From assembly GCA_949775045.1 (NCBI GenBank), contig OX459100.1:11204831-11268830 (forward strand): 64,000 bases of DNA, given 5' to 3'. The position numbers and the translations under genes are program-made. The DNA is from Metridium senile. Lineage: Eukaryota > Cnidaria > Anthozoa > Actiniaria > Metridiidae. Shown here piece after piece: positions 58,396-64,000 of this stretch. Each line of letters begins with the position of its first letter. The stretch's first letter is position 1. Below the pieces are notes generated by a model that worked only from the letters and a program-made list of their open reading frames with translations, made no database searches and had not been told where the DNA came from.

Positions 58396-58758
58396 ATTTG
58401 TATATATATTCCTCACAAACCTCCAAGTTCAGCAGCAACAGGCTGTCATTGATTGGTGTTTTGTGTCTTTCTCCTACTGGCCACATTAAGTACATACTTA
58501 CAAAGCTTGTATCATTAACAACACCTCTGGTTCCTCTCTGTCAGTTGTATTACAAATGGTGATAGCCATTTGCTCCACTCTGTCTTTCCATGTAGACTTT
58601 TCCATCAGGTATGGGTAAGGTACAAGCTGGTGTCTAGCTTGACATGGCATGTAGTGTACTATAGTCTAGATTGACTTTGGTTGTGTTATGATCTGAAAAT
58701 GAAAATTCACTGAGTTAAGATTGAGAATTAGTTGACTGTGGTATTCCCTACTTTCACA

Positions 58759-58919
58759 ATAACCATAATGCCTTCTGTTTTGGGGGGGGGGGGGGGGGGG
58801 GGTAGCTATAAATTGTAATTCATATCAAACAAATTGTAATTCAAATCAAATAAATATTTGAATTTAAAAATTACAATATCTACCCCTCAAAAAACAGAAG
58901 ACATTATGGTTATGTGTAA
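58759..58919. mobile_element. Short MITE with ATAACCATAATGCCTTCTG ends and a G-run
   Basis: AATAACCATAATGCCTTCTG, TTTT and a run of about 22 G at the left; CTACCCCTCAAAAAACAGAA then GACATTATGGTTAT at the right. The interior holds only two to three ATTGTAATTCAAATCAAA units. It is the compact sister of 22179-22769. Confidence 0.85.
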
Positions 58920-59228
58920 TTAGAGAATTCATTGAATGCAGACATTGAAGCTCAAATGCTTTGGACCTTTAGCTTAAACATGCAAAGTTATTTTAATCCA
59001 GGATTGTCTACAAGCTTATTGTTCTCAAACAAAAACTGGTTGTGTTTTATTCTGCAGCAAACAATCAGAGTATCAAGAAGCGGAGGCCCAAGATACTTTT
59101 ATCATATTAATATAGATTCTTTATTATTGTTTACACAACAATATCTTTTTACTTCAGAGTCATTTTAATTATAGTTAACATTTTCAATTTGACTACAGTT
59201 CTGCAAAATACATTGTGAAGGTACATTC

Positions 59229-59463
59229 TGTTAGAGCGAAAACACTAGAACCATGAAATAAAAACAAAATAGTTATTAGCTAATAGTTTTTATTTAGTGA
59301 CTATTTAGTCAGTATCACTCAACCAGAAACATCAAATAAAAAAGGAAACAATACCTCATTACAACTTTACTTGTCTTTTATAGTAACTAATAGTCGCTAA
59401 ATAAGAACTATTACACACTAACAATTTGATTTTGTTTCATGGTTTTAGTGTTTTTGCTCTAGT
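59229..59463. mobile_element. Inverted-repeat element (AGAGCGAAAACACTAGAACC ends)
   Basis: AGAGCGAAAACACTAGAACC then ATGAAATAAAAACAAA at the left; TTTTGTTTCATGGTTTTAGT then GTTTTTGCTCTAGT at the right. Confidence 0.75.
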
Positions 59464-59664
59464 GTACCTAAAAATCAAGTTCAAAAATTTAAACTTAAAA
59501 TATACTAAACAATTGCTTACTTTACACAATCCCAGGGTTGACCTCCTTCACAATAAATCCACCAGCTCTGCATACACGGTCCTCTTGTGGAGATCAGCTT
59601 CTTTGCACAACACTGAGCCACGATAAGGAAACACCAACTACTGACAGTTTCCAAACATTTCTAG

Positions 59665-59780
59665 GAGAACACTTCCAAGTTTAGAGAGATGTTCAAGCTG
59701 AAATACCATCCTAGACAACTGAGAAAGAGACTAGAACAAAGTAGTGAGCTACAAAACAGGGCTGTATGTGTGTGGTGTTG
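59665..59780 (+). CDS. Possible ARS2/SRRT-like exon (fragment)
   Basis: Between TTTCTAG (ending 59664) and TG|GTAAGTAC (from 59781): 38 codons encoding KFREMFKLKYHPRQLRKRLE then QSSELQNRAVCVW. The KYHP...KR...LQNR spacing resembles the segment FRSKYHPDEVGKR...LQNR of the nuclear RNA effector ARS2/SRRT, as recalled. A stop lies in frame just upstream of the acceptor. No neighbouring ARS2 exon was found before the LINE cluster, so it could be a relic. Confidence 0.3.
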
Positions 59781-60097
59781 GTAAGTACATGAAGTATTTT
59801 GTGGCTGTTTTGCATTGGCTGTTGCTCAGCTGTTAAACTATAACACTATAAAAATGGACCATTCCTTCAAGGAAGTTTTACCTCTACGTAACTTTAATAA
59901 TGGAATGATTCATTTAACATAGAATACAGTAAATCTAACAATTGATATTAACTATTATTATTATATTAAAACAATTACCAGTATTAAAATATTAAATGAT
60001 ATTAATATTGCCTGCCTAACACTGACCAAAGCGTAATATATATTATTACAGGATAAAAATTAGCTGGAGTAGCTAGCATAATCTTTATTTTTGTAGA

Positions 60098-61220
<1,123 letters not shown>

Positions 61221-61307
61221 GGCAAAATTACTAACGTAACCTCGCCAAGCCCTCGCACCATAAAAAACGTTCTACAAGAAGCAGCACAAAAGAAATACAA
61301 AGATGAG

Positions 61308-62090
61308 ATGAGAAAACAAACATGGTTGGGTGCACTAACAACCAAACAACTTGATGACCAAGACATGTCACCAAACGCAAATCAGATCTTTAGAACATGG
61401 AAAAACATCCCTGACGTAGTATATAGTGTTAACAAGAGCATTAGGCAACAACTGCTGCCAAATCAACAGACAAAACTACAAACACAAACATACAGAATGT
61501 GCGACTTACAAGTAGAAACAACATCCCATATCTTAAGTGGGTGCAGCAAGATTGCGCAAAGCCTTTATAAGGCACGGCATGATAGAATGCTTCAACCTAT
61601 CTATCACCACCTACTACAAAAATATGACTTCCAAGAGAGTAACGGCGATAAACCGTGGTACCAACAGACAATACCAACAGCTGTGATGGAAAATGCGAAA
61701 GCAAAGATCTTATGGGACACTCCTTTTCAATTAGAAAAAGAAAATGGAGCCAACAAAATTGATATAGCTGTACTGGATAAAGAAAACAACTTGTGGTTGC
61801 TAATGGAAGGGAACGTTTGCCAAGTGGGGAAGATTGAAGAAAAAACATCACTGAAGCAAGAGAAATACGACTTATGTAAAGGAATTAATAACTTATATAA
61901 AGGCTGTAAAGTTACCCAAATTAACATTGTATTTGACTTCTTAGGCGGTTATCATATAAAACTAGAGAAAGAACTTCATCACATAATAGGCAATAAGAAG
62001 CAAACTGACTACCTCATCAAGAAATGCCAAAAATGGCTTGTGTCACAGAACAATGAAATTGTAAAATCATTCTATGCATACACACACTAA
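61308..62090 (+). CDS. Retrotransposon ORF C-terminal fragment, copy 2
   Basis: Homologous to copy 1 throughout (RKQTWLGALTTKQLDDQDMS, YKARHDRML, NKIDIAVLDK, NVCQVG). The first Cys of the knuckle is replaced by Tyr (TYRMCDLQVETTSHILSGC), so the zinc site is broken. 260 codons from an internal Met. Confidence 0.72.
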   Translation: MRKQTWLGALTTKQLDDQDMSPNANQIFRTWKNIPDVVYSVNKSIRQQLLPNQQTKLQTQTYRMCDLQVETTSHILSGCSKIAQSLYKARHDRMLQPIYHHLLQKYDFQESNGDKPWYQQTIPTAVMENAKAKILWDTPFQLEKENGANKIDIAVLDKENNLWLLMEGNVCQVGKIEEKTSLKQEKYDLCKGINNLYKGCKVTQINIVFDFLGGYHIKLEKELHHIIGNKKQTDYLIKKCQKWLVSQNNEIVKSFYAYTH

Positions 62091-62166
62091 TAACATCAGG
62101 CCAATTACAGTGTGTCCATTGCAAATAATAACAAAGCCTAGGTTAAGATAACCCACCTTGTTGTAC

Positions 62167-62458
62167 ATATACACCCTTTCCGAGAAAGTTTATCACCCGT
62201 GAAAAGCACACAAGCTCAGTAGTGGCGCAAAGGATCATAGATCAGTTCAGAAACTAAATGTGCATTGGGAAGGCCTTTCTTGTTGTTTGATAAGTCAAAA
62301 CTGACATTTCTCAATAACATATTGACAAGTGTAGCAATGTGGTCATGAAATGCCTGCGTTCTAATAAAGTATACATAGGTTACCAATAGTTCCCTGTGCT
62401 ACTAGCTTGTAGGCTTTTCACTTCACAGGTGACAAAGTTTCTCGGAAAGGGTGTATAC
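62167..62458. mobile_element. MITE, TATACACCCTTTCCGAGAAA ends (complete), nested in copy 2
   Basis: TATACACCCTTTCCGAGAAA then GTTTATCACC at the left; GGTGACAAAGTTTCTCGGAA then AGGGTGTATA at the right. Relative at 45726. Confidence 0.88.
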
Positions 62459-62510
62459 ACCTTAAAGGAACAAATAAAGATGCCATAATAATAACAACAA
62501 TAATAATATC

Positions 62511-63120
62511 ATGTCAATATCATCATCATATCATGTGTAACTGCCCTGCCATACATTTAGCTCAATCGCTCTATAAATCTAGACATGATCACATGCTTAG
62601 GCCTGTATACTATGCAGTTCTAAAGAAGTTTAGCTTGACCGATGATGAAGAAAAAGCAACACCTTGGCATACAGAGCCACCATCAAAGAGCTGTGTCGAA
62701 AATGAAAATGCAAAAGTACTATAGGATATCCCCATTTACCAAGACACTGCACCAAGTAATGGAGCAAATAAACCAGACATTGTCGTGTGTGACAAGAAAT
62801 GCAATCAATGGATTATCTTTGAAGGAACAATCTGTAATTTAGGAGCAATACAATAAAGAGATCAAATGAAAACTGATAAATATAGCGACCTAAGATCTAG
62901 TCTTAAAAGACTGTATCCTGGTTATAAGATCACTCAGGTCAACATTGTGTTCGACTCCTTATCAGGATACCACGGAAACTTGATAAATAAACTCTCTAGC
63001 ATAGGACTAACAGAAGGACTAAATATTGTAAGATAGTGTCAGAAATGGGTTATCTCAATATTGGTTTATAGCATGTAAAAACATCGTCTGAAGTTTTAAT
63101 AAACAACAATAATAATAATA
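62511..63120 (+). pseudogene. Non-LTR retrotransposon 3' end, copy 3 (decayed)
   Basis: A single reading frame from 62533 still shows SLYKSRHDHMLRPVYYAV, NKPDIVVCDK and QVNIVFDSLSGYHGNL, but has three in-frame stops: 62722 (at the position of Trp in WDV/WDT), about 62857 and about 63034. It ends TTTTAATAAACAACAATAAT followed by a short AATAAT. Confidence 0.75.
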
Positions 63121-64000
63121 GGTTCTTGTATATAGCACACTATGTGTGTCTCAGCGCGCTTATGTCAAAATGTGCATAAATATACAATGAAAATTTAAAA
63201 ACTTAAGAGTCACCCTTCATGATTTAATAATTTTTATGAGCTTTATTTATATATTAGTATTTGATTTATTTGTTTATTTATTAATTTATTGTTTGATCTA
63301 TTTATTTGTTTATTTATTTATTTATTCCTCATTTCATTCATTTATAATCATGCATCATTCTTTGGTAATACATGTCAGACATAAAAAAAAAATCTCATAA
63401 AAAATATTTCTTCTTTCAGTAAAAATGATTCTTATATTGATTTTGTTAAATAATATCTCCAAACTGAAGAAAGACCTTTGTCTTGTCTAGCTGGTATTCC
63501 TGGCTGTGGTGTAAATAATACAAGTGAATGCTGGTCAGCAAACACAATGACTGTGAAAACAGCCTACTAGGTTAGAATGATGACAAAAAATTAACAACTG
63601 TCAAATAAAGTATATCAAAACTGAAGAAAGGTCGTTGTCCTGTGTAGCTGGTATTCCTGGCTGTGGGTCAAGGTGTAAAGAATACAAGTGAAACATTGTC
63701 AGTAAATACAATGACTGTGAAAACAGCTATCTAGTTTAGAATGTGCTTGATAACAATTATGAAATGATCATGTGTTTATGATTTATGATACAATTGCAAA
63801 TATATATATATATACCACCCAGAGTTAATATTAGATATAGCTATTAGATATAGTTCATAAAATCCATGTTTGTCATACTTAAAGTCCAAGTGCCATGAAA
63901 ATGACTCAAATAAATGTTTCTGTAAAAGAAGACTATTTATAGGTACATTACTGGTTAACAAATGGATATTATGTAAAAAAAAAAACTAGTTTAAAAGTAT
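63121..64000. other. Right edge, no gene seen
   Basis: TTTA-rich simple repeat at 63240-63330. A duplicated block of about 150 bp (63462-63575 and 63620-63745) shares AACTGAAGAAAGxxCxTTGT, CTAGCTGGTATTCCTGGCTG and CAATGACTGTGAAAACAGC. Otherwise AT-rich. Confidence 0.6.

Larger units (their letters stand above)
61221..62510 (+). mobile_element. Non-LTR retrotransposon 3' end, copy 2
   Basis: It begins directly after the tail of copy 1 and ends AATAAAGATGCC followed by ATAATAATAACAACAATAAT. A MITE sits in its 3' UTR. The coding frame is open from the very start (GKITNVTSPSPRTIKNV). Confidence 0.85.

Noticed and set aside
57678..58562. 294-codon frame of HSFTIAFIH type
   Set aside because: Translation of the CATTCATTCATTTACTATTG array, no independent coding signal.

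Overview
This is a metazoan nuclear window: AT-rich, intron-rich, with GT-AG introns and dense repeats. Both recognisable genes lie on the + strand and read clearly as animal proteins. Their closeness to vertebrate orthologues, together with a heavy load of short palindromic elements and simple repeats, suggests a marine invertebrate, perhaps a cnidarian or sponge. The taxon is an inference; nothing here fixes it.

Gene 1 (222-8441): the 3' half of EDC4, the enhancer-of-decapping scaffold of P-bodies, in eight exons whose reading phases all agree. The N-terminal WD40 part lies outside the window. Gene 2 (coding 17208-41889, candidate promoter and 5' UTR exon near 13.1-13.4 kb): a complete WWP1/WWP2/ITCH-type (Su(dx)) NEDD4-family E3 ubiquitin ligase. 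It has 22 coding exons and about 828 residues in the order C2, proline-rich linker, four WW domains, HECT, with the catalytic cysteine at about residue 796. The two genes act in separate pathways (mRNA decapping and ubiquitination), and nothing here links them.

Introns and spacers are filled with repeats. There are ATG/ATC microsatellites, many starting just after a 5' splice site. There are minisatellites, the largest being about 79 x 20 bp at 28.2-29.8 kb and about 46 x 52 bp at 37.5-39.9 kb. More than twenty short inverted-repeat elements (MITE-like) fall into several families, some nested. There are also tRNA-derived SINEs and a 5'-truncated L1/Tx1-like LINE with an apparent 12-bp target duplication.

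Downstream of gene 2 (42-64 kb) the sequence is mostly mobile and tandem DNA. Points of interest are a five-copy array of exon-like units with a possible 46-residue product (46.88-48.50 kb), a CpG-containing promoter-like stretch near 49 kb followed by candidate exons of an unknown transcript, a 2.2-kb foldback (50.9-53.1 kb), a 116-bp array with 348-bp higher-order repeats (56.3-57.5 kb), a possible ARS2/SRRT-like exon (59.67-59.78 kb), and three head-to-tail 3' ends of a non-LTR retrotransposon with a restriction-like endonuclease, each flanked by (AAT)n (60.1-63.1 kb).
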